A stretch of 64,000 nt of DNA from Allokutzneria multivorans. Lineage in GTDB: Bacteria > Actinomycetota > Actinomycetes > Mycobacteriales > Pseudonocardiaceae. Within the stretch, counting starts at the first letter, position 1, and each line of letters opens with the position of its first letter. Below the pieces are notes generated by a model. It ran no database searches. It had not been told where the DNA came from and saw only the letters and a list, made by a program, of their open reading frames with translations. The position numbers and the translations under genes are program-made. The stretch covers positions 1 through 64,000 of the forward strand of contig NZ_BAABAL010000004.1 in NCBI RefSeq assembly GCF_039537405.1, written 5' to 3'. Below, piece after piece: positions 21,101 to 27,464 of this stretch.

Positions 21101-23132
21101 ACTGAGCGCGGACAGCAGGGTGCTCCAGTTCTCCGCGCTGAGCTTCGACGTCTCGATCGCCGACATGTGCATGACCCTCGGCGCGGGCGCGACGCTCGTC
21201 ATGGCACCCGCTGAACGGCTCCTCCCCGGTGCTCCGCTCATCACAACCGTTGCCGGACAAAGCATCACGCACGTGATGATGGCGGCAAGCTCGCTGGCCG
21301 CCGTGCCGGAGGGCGGCATCGGCGCGGGCACCACGATCGTCACCGGCGGTGAGGCGTGCACGCCCGAGCTGGTCGGCAGGTGGGCTCCCGGGCGCGCGCT
21401 GCTCAACGCCTACGGGCCGACCGAAGCGACGGTGTGCGCCACGATGAGCGGGCCGCTGTCGGGGGCGGCGCCGATCGGGACGCCGGGGTGGAACACCACC
21501 GTGCACGTGCTCGACCGTTGGCTGAGACCCGTACCCGTTGGGGCGGAAGGAGAGCTGTACATCGGCGGAGCAGGAGTCGCGCGCGGCTACCTCGGCCGAC
21601 CGGCGCTCACCGCACAACGCTTCGTCGCCTCGCCCTCCGGCGACCGGATGTACCGCACCGGCGACATCGTGCGCTGGCGCCGCGACGGCCAGCTGGAGTT
21701 CCTGCGCCGCGACGACGACCAGGTCAAGGTCCGCGGCTTCCGCGTGGAACTCGGCGAGGTCGAACACGCTCTGACCGCCCACCCGGGCGTGTCGCAGGCC
21801 GTGGTCATCCTCCGCGAGAACCGCCTCCTCGCCTACGTGACCCCCAAGATCAACGCCTCCTTCGGTGCGTCTGACGCGCTGAACGACCCGTTCAGTGCGT
21901 TAGACGCACCGAACGGGTCGTTCAGGGCTCCCAACGCACCAAATCGGCCGTTGGCGGAGGAGGTGCGGGGATTCGTCGGGGGGCGGTTGCCGGAGTACAT
22001 GGTGCCGTCGGCGGTGGTGGTGCTGGATGAGATTCCGTTGACGCCCAACGGGAAGGTCGACAGGAGGGCACTGCCGGAGCCGGACTTCACGACCGTGTCA
22101 CGGCGTCCGCGCACGCCGACGGAGGAGCTGCTGGCACAGCTGTTCTCCGAGGTGCTCGGTGTGGCGGTCAACGGCGTCGAGGACAACTTCTTCGACCTCG
22201 GCGGTCACTCGCTGCTGGCCAACCGGCTGGTGACACGGGTGCGCGCGGTCTTCGGCGTGGAGCTGCCCATCCGCGCGGTCTTCGAGTCGGGGACCGTCGA
22301 CGCGCTCGCTCGCAGGCTGGAGGCGAACACCGTCGACTCCGCGATGGACGTGCTCGTGCCCCTGCGCGCCAAGGGAAATCGGCCCGCGCTGTTCTGCGTC
22401 CACGCCGCCGGTGGGATCAGCTGGTCCTACGCGAGCCTGCTGCGCCACGTCGGCCACGACACGCCGGTGTACGGAGTGCAGGCGCGAGCGCTCGCGGGAC
22501 CGGACGCACTCCCCGCGAGCATCGAGGAGATGGCCGCCGACTACCTGGAGCGCATCCGCGAGGTGCAGCCCGAGGGGCCGTACCACCTGCTCGGCTGGTC
22601 CTTCGGCGGTCTCGTCGCCCACGCCATCGCCACGTTGGTGCAGAGCGAGGGCGGGCACGTGGGCGTGCTGGCCCTGCTCGACTCCGCGCCCACGCCGGAG
22701 GAGGACCGAGGCAGCGTGCCCAGGCCCGGTCGGCGCGAAGTGCTGCGCATGCTGCTCGACGACCTCGGCGAGAGCGATGTGTCCACTGAGGACACCGAAG
22801 AGGCGTTGGCGGCTCTGCGCGGCGGTGGTGGCCAGCTGGTCGACCTGCTGCTGGAGGAGAACTCGCTGGCCAACCTCGTCACCGGCTTCGCGCACAACTC
22901 CGACCTGCAGCAGGAGTTCGTGCCCGGAGTCTTCCGCGGCGAGGTGCTGCTGTTCTCCGCGACGGAGAGCGACGAACAGACCGGCGCATGGGAGTCCTAT
23001 GTGGACGGTCATGTCCGGCAGCACCCGGTGAACGCCGCGCACCGTGACCTGCTCCGCCCCGAAGCCGTCGCGGAGTACGGACCGATCCTGGCCGAGGCCC
23101 TGAACTCGGCCGATGACAAGGAGAAGAAATGA
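12147..23132 (+). CDS. Non-ribosomal peptide synthetase, terminal: C-A-T, C-A-T-E, C-A-T-TE
   Basis: The protein has 3,661 residues. The ATG at 12147 overlaps the previous stop and follows a GAGGAA Shine-Dalgarno site. Approximate domains: C 5-430 (D-accepting start LQEGLLFHA; HHILMDG); A 435-880; T 890-955; C 970-1400 (L-accepting start, HHIAGDG); A 1415-1860; T 1875-1940 (GGDSISS); E 1955-2360, whose motif reads NHLAVDG with Asn for the first His; C 2380-2795 (HHILLDG); A 2815-3310; T 3325-3390; type I thioesterase 3400-3655 with nucleophile motif GWSFGG near 3479. The first two A domains give the same pocket reading, DAMLVGAICK, and the last gives DVAMVGAVCK; I do not assign amino acids. 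The TE shows that this is the chain-ending synthetase, which releases a linear or cyclic peptide. Confidence 0.97.
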   Translation: MTQSEIVEVLPVSPLQEGLLFHAMFEDGASDEYVVQVVLRLRGPLDADRLRTAMGALLRRHPNLGAAFWTEGVDEPVQVIPREVEVPWQFHDGAADLAEILRADKHRRFDPTEPPLLRCTLVRVEANEHVFVLTNHHILMDGWSMPVLLNDLFLLYQGEQPPRVTPYRNFLEWIARQDRSATEAAWRAELSGVDGPTLLAPAKSGEPVRAELGVDLSAELTEGLTALARRNGVTLNSAVQAVWSVLLGALTGRDDVVFGTVVSGRPPQLPGVETMVGLFINTVPVRVGLRPGTTVSELMSTVHDARTALLDHDYLGLSDIQRAAGQSELFDTVVVFENYPLGSGGENSELQVVESYGTDAPHYPLSLAIMPGPELGLRVQFRAELLEPAFVHRVLDQLHQLIRDAVTAPNSPLIAMRVAEHSAPDARPARTPVSLPALFQEQAARTPDAVALISETEEITYAELNARANGFARALVARGAGPESVVAVTLPRSTDSIIALLAIMKAGAAYLPVDPSYPAERIRFLIEDARPALVVDSVSADADPRDLAEVDPALPAYVIYTSGSTGTPKGVVVPHTGIASLAGAQAERLGLGPGSRVAQLASSSFDAAVMETLMALVTGGALVIPAPGAVAGAELAEFLRRNMITHALIPPTLLASVPETELGTLVVGGEACSAELVRRWAPGRRMVNAYGPTEITICATMSADLAPVGTPPIGTPVWGTTVHVLDSWLRPVPTGVTGELYVSGAGVARGYLGRPGLTAERFVACPGGGRMYRTGDLARWNTEGELEFVGRADQQVKVRGFRVEPGEVEAALTACPGVEHAVVIVRDDSLIGYVTGSATSAAVRAFAARRLPAHMVPAVVTLDEIPFTPNGKLDTVALPGMSGASRAPRTPVETVLCGLFAEVLGADEVGIDDGFFALGGHSLLATRLVSRIRSALDVELPIRALFDAPTVASLARSVYDAGAARPPITAVPRPEVIPLSHAQQRLWFLHKLEGPSATYNIPIALRLVGDLDVEALRAALHDVVNRHEALRTIFPDVDGRARQRILNEVVIDLPVIEDADPTESFTHAFDLATEIPILAELFRRDGEHVLVIVLHHIAGDGWSMRPLADDLATAYAARVEGEAPSWRPLPVQYADYALWQRENPIDGELAHWRSTLDGLPERIELPTDRPYPAVASYAGDEVRFDWDAGLCEGIAELARECDASVFMVVQAALAVTLSGLGAGTDIALGTPIAGRADEALDDLVGFFVNTLVLRTDLSGAPSFAEVVERVRESNLDAYAHQDVPFEHLVDQLRPARSLAHQPLVQVVLALQNLATPELELPGLTVSELPGTTGVAKFDLSFVVTEHGEGMAGAVEYRTDLFDRASVERIVEQLTSVVRTVLADPERSVAVIDLTPAVERERLVHDWNATTTPVPGATLPELFEAQAARTPDALAVGELTYRELDERANHLASVLASRGVGPEEVVAVALERSVEATIAFLAVLKAGGAHLPIDPSYPDDRVRMMLDDASPLITLNSTDIATMLAENASVEPIAPELANSAYVIYTSGSTGKPKGVVVSHQGVASLAGAQAERLGLGEGSRVLRLASPSFDAAVMETLMALLTGATLVVPEPEKPLAEVLREEKITHALIPPTLLATVPETDLPEFSTLVVGAEACPPELVRRWVPGRRMVNAYGPTEITICATLSADLVPGEAPPIGTPVWNTSVYVLDAYLRPVPVGVTGELYVAGAGVARGYLGRPGLTAERFLACPFGGRMYRTGDVVRWNYGGQLEFVGRADQQLKVRGFRVEPGEVEAALLDAGARQAAVAVRERMIVAYVVDAPADLSERLTKRLPEYLVPGAIVTLDELPLTPNGKLDRAALPDPVFESSSRGPRTATETVLCGLFAEVLGLGEVGVDDGFFDLGGDSISSIQLVSRARSAGLYLAPRDVFQHKTVAALAVIATTAPQHSVEDSGVGDVPATPIIAWLQGTGAPIDTFCQAMAVDLPGVDFDTVAAALRVVACHHDALRMRVDGSRITIPAPTGEVYLTRANSDPDAEFAAARDRLDVAAGVLWQAVWFEEEHRLLWVINHLAVDGVSWRILVPDLKAACAGTTELPPIGTSFRSWATRLAEQATSPERLAELDTWRRLLDGAVPLRSDRSSDGGALRITLSTEDTEPLLGAVPAAFHAGVQEVLLAGLAIALERTRGSGPTLVDVEGHGRHERAVPGVDLTRTVGWFTSVHPVRLEAGAADVGRTVKQVKENLRAVPGNGLGFGLLRHLNPETARQLDAPVDMAFNYLGRFTPQSGEGDALHGNSEIPSKYVLELNAVTEDRADGPRLVADWSWPGGSVTEADVRALAEAWFDALREITATGGGGLTPSDVPLAGLDQARVERIEAAYPGRVTEILPLSPLQEGLLFHADQGGDYLVQVALRLSGPVEATALRRAMDAVVRRHPNLGVAFWAADGERPVQVALRDTVVPWEDVDLEDLPDVLREAELEDVLDRDRHTAFVPATAPLLRCTLARLADDEHVFVLTNHHILLDGWSMPVLLSELFQLYQGEELPRATPYRDHLAWLSTQDRAVTEEVWRAELAGLDGPTLVGRSARPNGTRAQAVRELPEPITEAIGALARRRGVTVNSVVHAAWAVVLGGLAGREDVVFGVTVSGRPAELAGVESMVGLFINTIPARVRLRPDATLAELIDAVQDSQARVLDHQYLGLPDIHRVAGHSELFDSVVVFENYPLDEATVGGTGELSVTEVIGHDAPHYPLGLAIAPGKRVSLRLEFRADVIARDVAKRLLDQLEHVLAAAVSDDGKRLSALGFVDAVAEWNDTARDLDHATFPELFRAQAASTPNAVAVVGEEELTYAELDARSDELARRIVERGIGAEQCVVSVIPKSEEAVIAFLAVLKAGAVYLHVDVGQPEERVAFLLVDSAPVLALATTASAPLDLPTLLVDSQAECGVELPAAPHPASAAYAIYTSGSTGRPKPVVVAHSGLTSMVGTHVERLGLSADSRVLQFSALSFDVSIADMCMTLGAGATLVMAPAERLLPGAPLITTVAGQSITHVMMAASSLAAVPEGGIGAGTTIVTGGEACTPELVGRWAPGRALLNAYGPTEATVCATMSGPLSGAAPIGTPGWNTTVHVLDRWLRPVPVGAEGELYIGGAGVARGYLGRPALTAQRFVASPSGDRMYRTGDIVRWRRDGQLEFLRRDDDQVKVRGFRVELGEVEHALTAHPGVSQAVVILRENRLLAYVTPKINASFGASDALNDPFSALDAPNGSFRAPNAPNRPLAEEVRGFVGGRLPEYMVPSAVVVLDEIPLTPNGKVDRRALPEPDFTTVSRRPRTPTEELLAQLFSEVLGVAVNGVEDNFFDLGGHSLLANRLVTRVRAVFGVELPIRAVFESGTVDALARRLEANTVDSAMDVLVPLRAKGNRPALFCVHAAGGISWSYASLLRHVGHDTPVYGVQARALAGPDALPASIEEMAADYLERIREVQPEGPYHLLGWSFGGLVAHAIATLVQSEGGHVGVLALLDSAPTPEEDRGSVPRPGRREVLRMLLDDLGESDVSTEDTEEALAALRGGGGQLVDLLLEENSLANLVTGFAHNSDLQQEFVPGVFRGEVLLFSATESDEQTGAWESYVDGHVRQHPVNAAHRDLLRPEAVAEYGPILAEALNSADDKEKK
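21867..21956 (+). repeat. In-frame 30-bp tandem repeat, three units, with near-perfect DNA hairpin, in the last NRPS A domain
   Basis: Units at 21867, 21897 and 21927 encode ASDALNDPFS, ALDAPNGSFR and APNAPNRPLA. Bases 21879-21925 form a hairpin: CTGAACGACCCGTTC pairs with GAACGGGTCGTTCAG, and inside it GTGCGT pairs with ACGCAC, with only single-base bulges and a three-base loop. This structure at DNA level, inside a coding region, resembles a REP or BIME palindrome more than a protein linker. Confidence 0.9.
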
Positions 23133-23347
23133 CGAACCCGTTCGAGGACGAGAACGGCACCTACCACGTGCTGGTCAACGACGAGAACCAGCACTCGCTG
23201 TGGCCGACTTTCGCCGACGTGCCCGAGGGCTGGCGCGTCGTGCTGGCTGACACCACGCGTCAGGCGTGCCTGGACCACATCGAGCAGAACTGGACGGACA
23301 TGCGGCCGAAGAGCCTGATCGAGGCGATGGACGGGCAGAACAGATGA
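23129..23347 (+). CDS. MbtH-like protein
   Basis: This 72-residue protein belongs to the MbtH family, small partners that bind NRPS adenylation domains and are often needed for their folding and activity. The conserved pattern is visible: NPFED at the N-terminus, then NxExQxSLWP, PxGWR, and a later NWTDMRP region. The ATG overlaps the stop of the synthetase gene (ATGA) and follows AAGGAGAAG, so the two are translationally coupled. Its own stop overlaps the next gene in the same way. It very likely serves the two synthetases upstream. Length and motifs are normal for the family. Confidence 0.97.
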   Translation: MTNPFEDENGTYHVLVNDENQHSLWPTFADVPEGWRVVLADTTRQACLDHIEQNWTDMRPKSLIEAMDGQNR

Positions 23348-24288
23348 GCGCACTGACCCTCAGCGCCGAGGACCGCTCCGCCCTGGACGGCCTCGCCCGC
23401 GAACTGGCCGACGGCGGCGACGTCGACGGCGCCTGGGTGGAGCGGGTCCGCGAGGCATGGGAACGCGCGCCGCTCGCGCTGCGCCAAGGAATCCGGCGCT
23501 ACCGCAGGCACTCCGGCCCGCAGGGCTCGCTGCTCGTGCGCAACCTCCCCGTGCGGGAGGCCGAGATCCCCGACACCCCGTCCGTCGCGGGATCGGTGCA
23601 GCGCACCACCACCGTGCCCGCCGCGTTGCTCGTGCTGGTGGCCTGCGGGCTCGGCGACCCGATCGCCTACGCCGCCGAGAAGTCCGGCGCGCTCGTGCAG
23701 GACGTCGTCCCCGTGCCCGGCCACGAGCACGTGCAGGGCAACACGGGCTCGGCGATGCTGAGCTTCCACAGCGAGAACGCCTTCCACCAGCACCGGCCCG
23801 ACCACCTCATGCTGCTGTGCCTGCGCGCCGACCACGACCGCGTTGCCGGGCTGAGCACCGCGTCGGTCCGCGAAACCCTGCCCCTGCTCGACGAGGACAC
23901 CACCAAGATCCTCTCCAGTCCGGAGTTCCTGACCGCGCCCCCGCCCTCCTTCGGCGGTGGCGACGGCTCCGAACCGCACGCGGTGCTGCACGGCTCGCCC
24001 GAGGACCCCGACCTGCGCGTGGACCTCGCCGCGACCACCGCGCTGACCGAGCAGGCCGAGGCCGCGCTAGCCCGGCTGCGCGAAGCCTTCGCCACGACCA
24101 CGCGCTCGGCCCGGCTCGTCCCAGGCGACCTGGCCGTGGTCGACAACCGCGTCACCGTGCACGGCCGCTCGCTGTTCCGCCCGCGCTACGACGGCCGGGA
24201 CCGCTGGCTCCAGCGCACCTTCGTCGCCGCTGACCTGCGGCGTTCCCGAGACCACCGCCCCGGCGACAGCCACGTGCTGACCCGCTGA
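23344..24288 (+). CDS. TauD/AsnO-like Fe(II)/2-oxoglutarate oxygenase
   Basis: This 314-residue protein resembles the clavaminate synthase/AsnO/VioC group of non-haem iron oxygenases, which hydroxylate the beta or gamma carbon of amino acids, free or carrier-bound. The iron triad can be read as His142-x-Glu144 (FHSENAFH) and a distal His near 273 (TVHGRS), followed by an Arg-rich RWLQRTF segment likely to hold 2-oxoglutarate. Glu rather than Asp in the first motif is typical of the AsnO/VioC group. The start is the ATG overlapping the mbtH-like stop. Its place in the NRPS operon suggests that it makes a hydroxylated building block; the substrate cannot be told from sequence. Confidence 0.88.
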   Translation: MSALTLSAEDRSALDGLARELADGGDVDGAWVERVREAWERAPLALRQGIRRYRRHSGPQGSLLVRNLPVREAEIPDTPSVAGSVQRTTTVPAALLVLVACGLGDPIAYAAEKSGALVQDVVPVPGHEHVQGNTGSAMLSFHSENAFHQHRPDHLMLLCLRADHDRVAGLSTASVRETLPLLDEDTTKILSSPEFLTAPPPSFGGGDGSEPHAVLHGSPEDPDLRVDLAATTALTEQAEAALARLREAFATTTRSARLVPGDLAVVDNRVTVHGRSLFRPRYDGRDRWLQRTFVAADLRRSRDHRPGDSHVLTR

Positions 24289-24322
24289 ACGCCCACACCA
24301 CGACAACTCTGGGGGAGTACAC

Positions 24323-25471
24323 GTGACCGAGTTCAGGGAAGTACAGGCCACCAGCGACCGCGAGCTGCTCGGCCCGCTGCCGCAGTTCATCGACCTCGAA
24401 GCCGGCTACGGCGTGCGCGAGGTGAAGAGCCCGACCGGGGACCTGCTGTGGCTGGTCAGCGACTACGAGCTGGCCAAGCAGGTCCTGCGCGACACCAGGT
24501 TCAGCCGCGCCGAGGCCGTCAAGCCCGACGCGCCCAAGGTCGCGCACGCCGCCCCGTCACCGGAATCCATGACCAGCATGGACGGCCCCGAGCACGCGAG
24601 GCTGCGGCGCATGGTCGCCGCGTCCTTCAGCCAGCACGGCATCGTCTCCATGGAACCGTTCGTGCTCGGCCTGACCGAACGGCTGCTCGACGCCATGGAG
24701 CGGCGCGGAGGCGTGGTGGACGTCGCGACCGAGTTCGCGACACCGCTCGCGCTGGGCGTGCTCAGCGAACTGCTCGGCGTCCCCGAGGCCGACCGCGAGC
24801 AGTTCACCGCGTGGGTGGACGTGCTCTTCGACCTCACCGTGGCCGACTCCGCCGACACCAGGAGCAAGCGCCTGCGGCTCGTCGCGTACATGACGCGGCT
24901 GATCAAGGCCAAGCGCCGCGAGCCGGGCGAGGGCCTGCTCAGCGAGCTGATTCAGGCCCGGGACAACGGCGAGGCGCTGACCGAGCGCGAGCTGGTGCAC
25001 CTCGGGCTGACCCTGCTGATGGCGGGCTACGAGAGCACCTCAGGCCAGATCGCGATGACCGTGGCCGAACTGCTGCGCGAGCCCGACCGCTTCCAGGCGC
25101 TGGCCGCGAACCCCGACCTGGCGCCGGTGCTGGCCGAGGAGTACCTGCGCGTCAACCCGGCCGCCTCGATCAGCTTCCCCCGAGTGGCCACAGAGGACGT
25201 TCAGCTCGGGGACGTGTTGGTGCGCAAGGGAGAAGGCCTGATCGTCTCGCTGCTGGAGGCCAACCGCAACCCGGATGCCGTTCAGCACCTCGCCTTCGGC
25301 TACGGCGTGCACCTCTGCCTCGGCAGGCACCTGGCGCGCATGCAGCTGGCGTCCGCGCTGCGCGGGCTGGCGCGCCGGTTCCCCACGCTGCGGCTGGCGC
25401 CCGGCCAGGCGATCACGTGGAAGTCGGTCGAGGGCGCGCGCGGTCTGGCGAGCCTGGCGGTCACCTGGTGA
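24323..25471 (+). CDS. Cytochrome P450 with shortened meander region
   Basis: This 382-residue P450 follows the oxygenase by 34 bp and starts with GTG after GGGGGAG. The I-helix motif AGYEST, the K-helix ExxR (EYLR) and the haem loop FGYGVHLCLG, with Cys near residue 332, are all present, so haem binding is expected. Between ANRNP and HLAFGYG there are only four residues (DAVQ). Most actinobacterial P450s have about fifteen more here, with a conserved FPDPxxFDxxR pattern. The gap is in frame. The gene is probably a tailoring enzyme of the peptide cluster, but the missing meander may change folding or redox-partner docking. Its 3' end overlaps the convergent regulator by 11 bp. Confidence 0.9.
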   Translation: MTEFREVQATSDRELLGPLPQFIDLEAGYGVREVKSPTGDLLWLVSDYELAKQVLRDTRFSRAEAVKPDAPKVAHAAPSPESMTSMDGPEHARLRRMVAASFSQHGIVSMEPFVLGLTERLLDAMERRGGVVDVATEFATPLALGVLSELLGVPEADREQFTAWVDVLFDLTVADSADTRSKRLRLVAYMTRLIKAKRREPGEGLLSELIQARDNGEALTERELVHLGLTLLMAGYESTSGQIAMTVAELLREPDRFQALAANPDLAPVLAEEYLRVNPAASISFPRVATEDVQLGDVLVRKGEGLIVSLLEANRNPDAVQHLAFGYGVHLCLGRHLARMQLASALRGLARRFPTLRLAPGQAITWKSVEGARGLASLAVTW

Positions 25472-26483
25472 ACAAGCGCCACGTGGTGAGGGCGAGCCGG
25501 GCCCGCAGCAGGCCGGTGGGCGCGGTGAGGTCCACGCCGACCGCCTTGCCGATCTGGTCGAGCCGCCGGGCGACGCTGCTGTGGTGCAGGTGCAGCAGCT
25601 CGGCGGCTCGGCGCAGGGAACCGTTGGCGCAGTAGACCTCCAGCGTCTCCACGTCCTCCGGCGACAGCTGCGCGACGGCGGCGACGTCGGAGTTCTCGCG
25701 CACGAGCTCCGGCGGCAGTTCGGCCAGCAACGCCAACGCCCCGAGGTCGGAGTACGACACGACGGGTTCGCGCGTGCTCGTGAAGCGCAGCGCGGTGCGA
25801 GCCTGCCGCCATGACCGGCTCGGGCAGCCCGCCGCGCCGATCCCCGCGCGCACATCCTCCGGGAACCGTTGTGCGTCAACGGTTGTGGCCAGCAGAACGC
25901 CCACGTCGGCCAGCGGAGCCGCCTTCACCAAGTGCGCGGGGCAGATCAAGCCACCGATCCGGTCGAGCGGGAGTGACGTGCGCACGGCGATCACGCGCAG
26001 CGGCAGGTCGGCGCTGAAACCCAAGAGCCGCAAGGCTCGTGCGCGCGCGGCCTCCTCGCTGCCGGAGCTGATCACCAGCTCGATCAGCGCGGGATCGGCC
26101 ATCGTGGTGCGGGCCGGGCCGTAGCGCTCAAGGACCGCGGCGACGGCGATGGCCAGCCGCTCCAGCACCAGATCGTCCAGCGGGCCGGGCTCGCCGGAGC
26201 GCTCCAGCCACACCACGCCGACCTCCTCCTCATCGAGGATGATCGCCGTGGTGGTGGAGGCGGAGCCCTCGGGAGCCGCGCGGCCGTCGGAACCCATGCA
26301 GATCACCCGCCCGGAGCCGTGCAACCGCACCCCGGCGACGCACTCCGCCAGGTTCGCCGAAGCCCTCGCGAGCGCGGGCAGGTCGACGCGACGGCGCATC
26401 AGCGTGTCGTAGAACATCACCACGCGCATCGCGCCCCCGGCCTCCGCGTCCAACTGCGACAACCGCTGCGCCAGTGCCTCCAT
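25461..26483 (-). CDS. PucR/CdaR-type transcriptional regulator
   Basis: A 340-residue protein. The C-terminus is a PucR-type helix-turn-helix, recognised from the order TLEVYCANGSLRRAAELLHLHHSSVARRLDQI with a downstream GLLRARLAL helix. The middle region, with alternating hydrophobic strands, fits the GGDEF-like CdaR domain. The N-terminal half looks like a sensor domain with no obvious ligand motif. I chose the ATG at 26483 because upstream sequence in this frame no longer resembles the family. The gene is convergent with the P450, and its 5' end lies 96 bp from the divergent esterase gene. It is a candidate regulator of the NRPS cluster or of the esterase; which one is inference. Confidence 0.85.
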   Translation of the reverse strand: MEALAQRLSQLDAEAGGAMRVVMFYDTLMRRRVDLPALARASANLAECVAGVRLHGSGRVICMGSDGRAAPEGSASTTTAIILDEEEVGVVWLERSGEPGPLDDLVLERLAIAVAAVLERYGPARTTMADPALIELVISSGSEEAARARALRLLGFSADLPLRVIAVRTSLPLDRIGGLICPAHLVKAAPLADVGVLLATTVDAQRFPEDVRAGIGAAGCPSRSWRQARTALRFTSTREPVVSYSDLGALALLAELPPELVRENSDVAAVAQLSPEDVETLEVYCANGSLRRAAELLHLHHSSVARRLDQIGKAVGVDLTAPTGLLRARLALTTWRLFTR

Positions 26484-26579
26484 GCGCTGGAGGGTATGCG
26501 ACGAACGGCGCGCCGCGCAGGTGCTGCGCGCGACACCCGTCGGCTGCACTCCGCGCTCGGCGCCGCCAGGATTGTCGGC

Positions 26580-27461
26580 ATGGACCCCGAGTTGGAAGCA
26601 TTCCTCCCGCTGTTCCCCAAGGCGGACCTCGAAGACCCGCCCGCCGCGCGCAAGGGCCTCGCCGCGCTGGCCGCCTCGGTGCCGCCACCGGACACCACCG
26701 GCATGCACATCGAGGACGTCATGGTGCCCGGAAACCCCGACGTTCCGGTGCGGATCTACCGCCCGCAGAACGCACACGGCGCCGTCATCTGGCTGCACGG
26801 CGGCGGATTCGTCATGGGCGACCTCGACACGGAGCACACCTGGGCTACCCGTGTCGCGCAGAACTCCGACGCCGTCGTGATCTCTGTGGGCTACCGCCTC
26901 GCCCCCGAGAACCCGTTCCCCGCAGCGCTCGACGACGCCTACGCGGTGCTGACCTGGGCTGCGGAGAATCTTGATCCCGACCGCATCGCCGTTGGCGGGC
27001 ACAGCGCGGGCGGAGGGCTCGCCGCCGCCGTGGCCCTGCGCGCACGAGACGAACGCGGGCCGCGCATCCGTTTCCAGCTGCTCAACCAACCCGGGCTCGA
27101 CGACCGTCAGGAAACCTGGTCGGCGCGCGAGTTCACTGACACGCCGTGGATGAACCGCGCCAAGGTCACCGCGTCCTGGCGGCACTACCTCGGCGGAGCG
27201 CCCGCGACGCAGTACTCCTCACCCGCGCGGGCCACCGACCTCTCCGGCCTGCCGCCCGCCTACATCGCCACCGCCGAGTTCTGCCCGAACCGCGACGAGG
27301 ACATCGACTACGCGGTGCGCCTGATGCGAGCGGGCGTCTCGGTCGAGCTGCACCAGTGGCCCGGGACCTTCCACGGCTCGCAGGCGATCCTGTCCGCCGA
27401 GGTCTCCCAACGCCAGAACGCCGAACTCGGCGCCGCCCTGCGCCGCGCCCTGGAGGGATGA
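26580..27461 (+). CDS. Alpha/beta hydrolase, hormone-sensitive-lipase family esterase
   Basis: A 293-residue protein with the HSL-family signatures: the HGGGF oxyanion-hole motif (near residues 63-67), the nucleophile elbow GGHSAGG with Ser142, and a distal acid and His region ending in GTFHGS. No signal peptide is seen, so it probably acts in the cytoplasm on short acyl esters. The start is the ATG at 26580; the longer open frame upstream runs through the divergent regulator promoter. It is followed 3 bp later by a secreted serine hydrolase, suggesting a two-gene unit. It could be a tailoring enzyme of the peptide cluster or an unrelated esterase. Confidence 0.88.
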   Translation: MDPELEAFLPLFPKADLEDPPAARKGLAALAASVPPPDTTGMHIEDVMVPGNPDVPVRIYRPQNAHGAVIWLHGGGFVMGDLDTEHTWATRVAQNSDAVVISVGYRLAPENPFPAALDDAYAVLTWAAENLDPDRIAVGGHSAGGGLAAAVALRARDERGPRIRFQLLNQPGLDDRQETWSAREFTDTPWMNRAKVTASWRHYLGGAPATQYSSPARATDLSGLPPAYIATAEFCPNRDEDIDYAVRLMRAGVSVELHQWPGTFHGSQAILSAEVSQRQNAELGAALRRALEG

Positions 27462-27464
27462 CCC

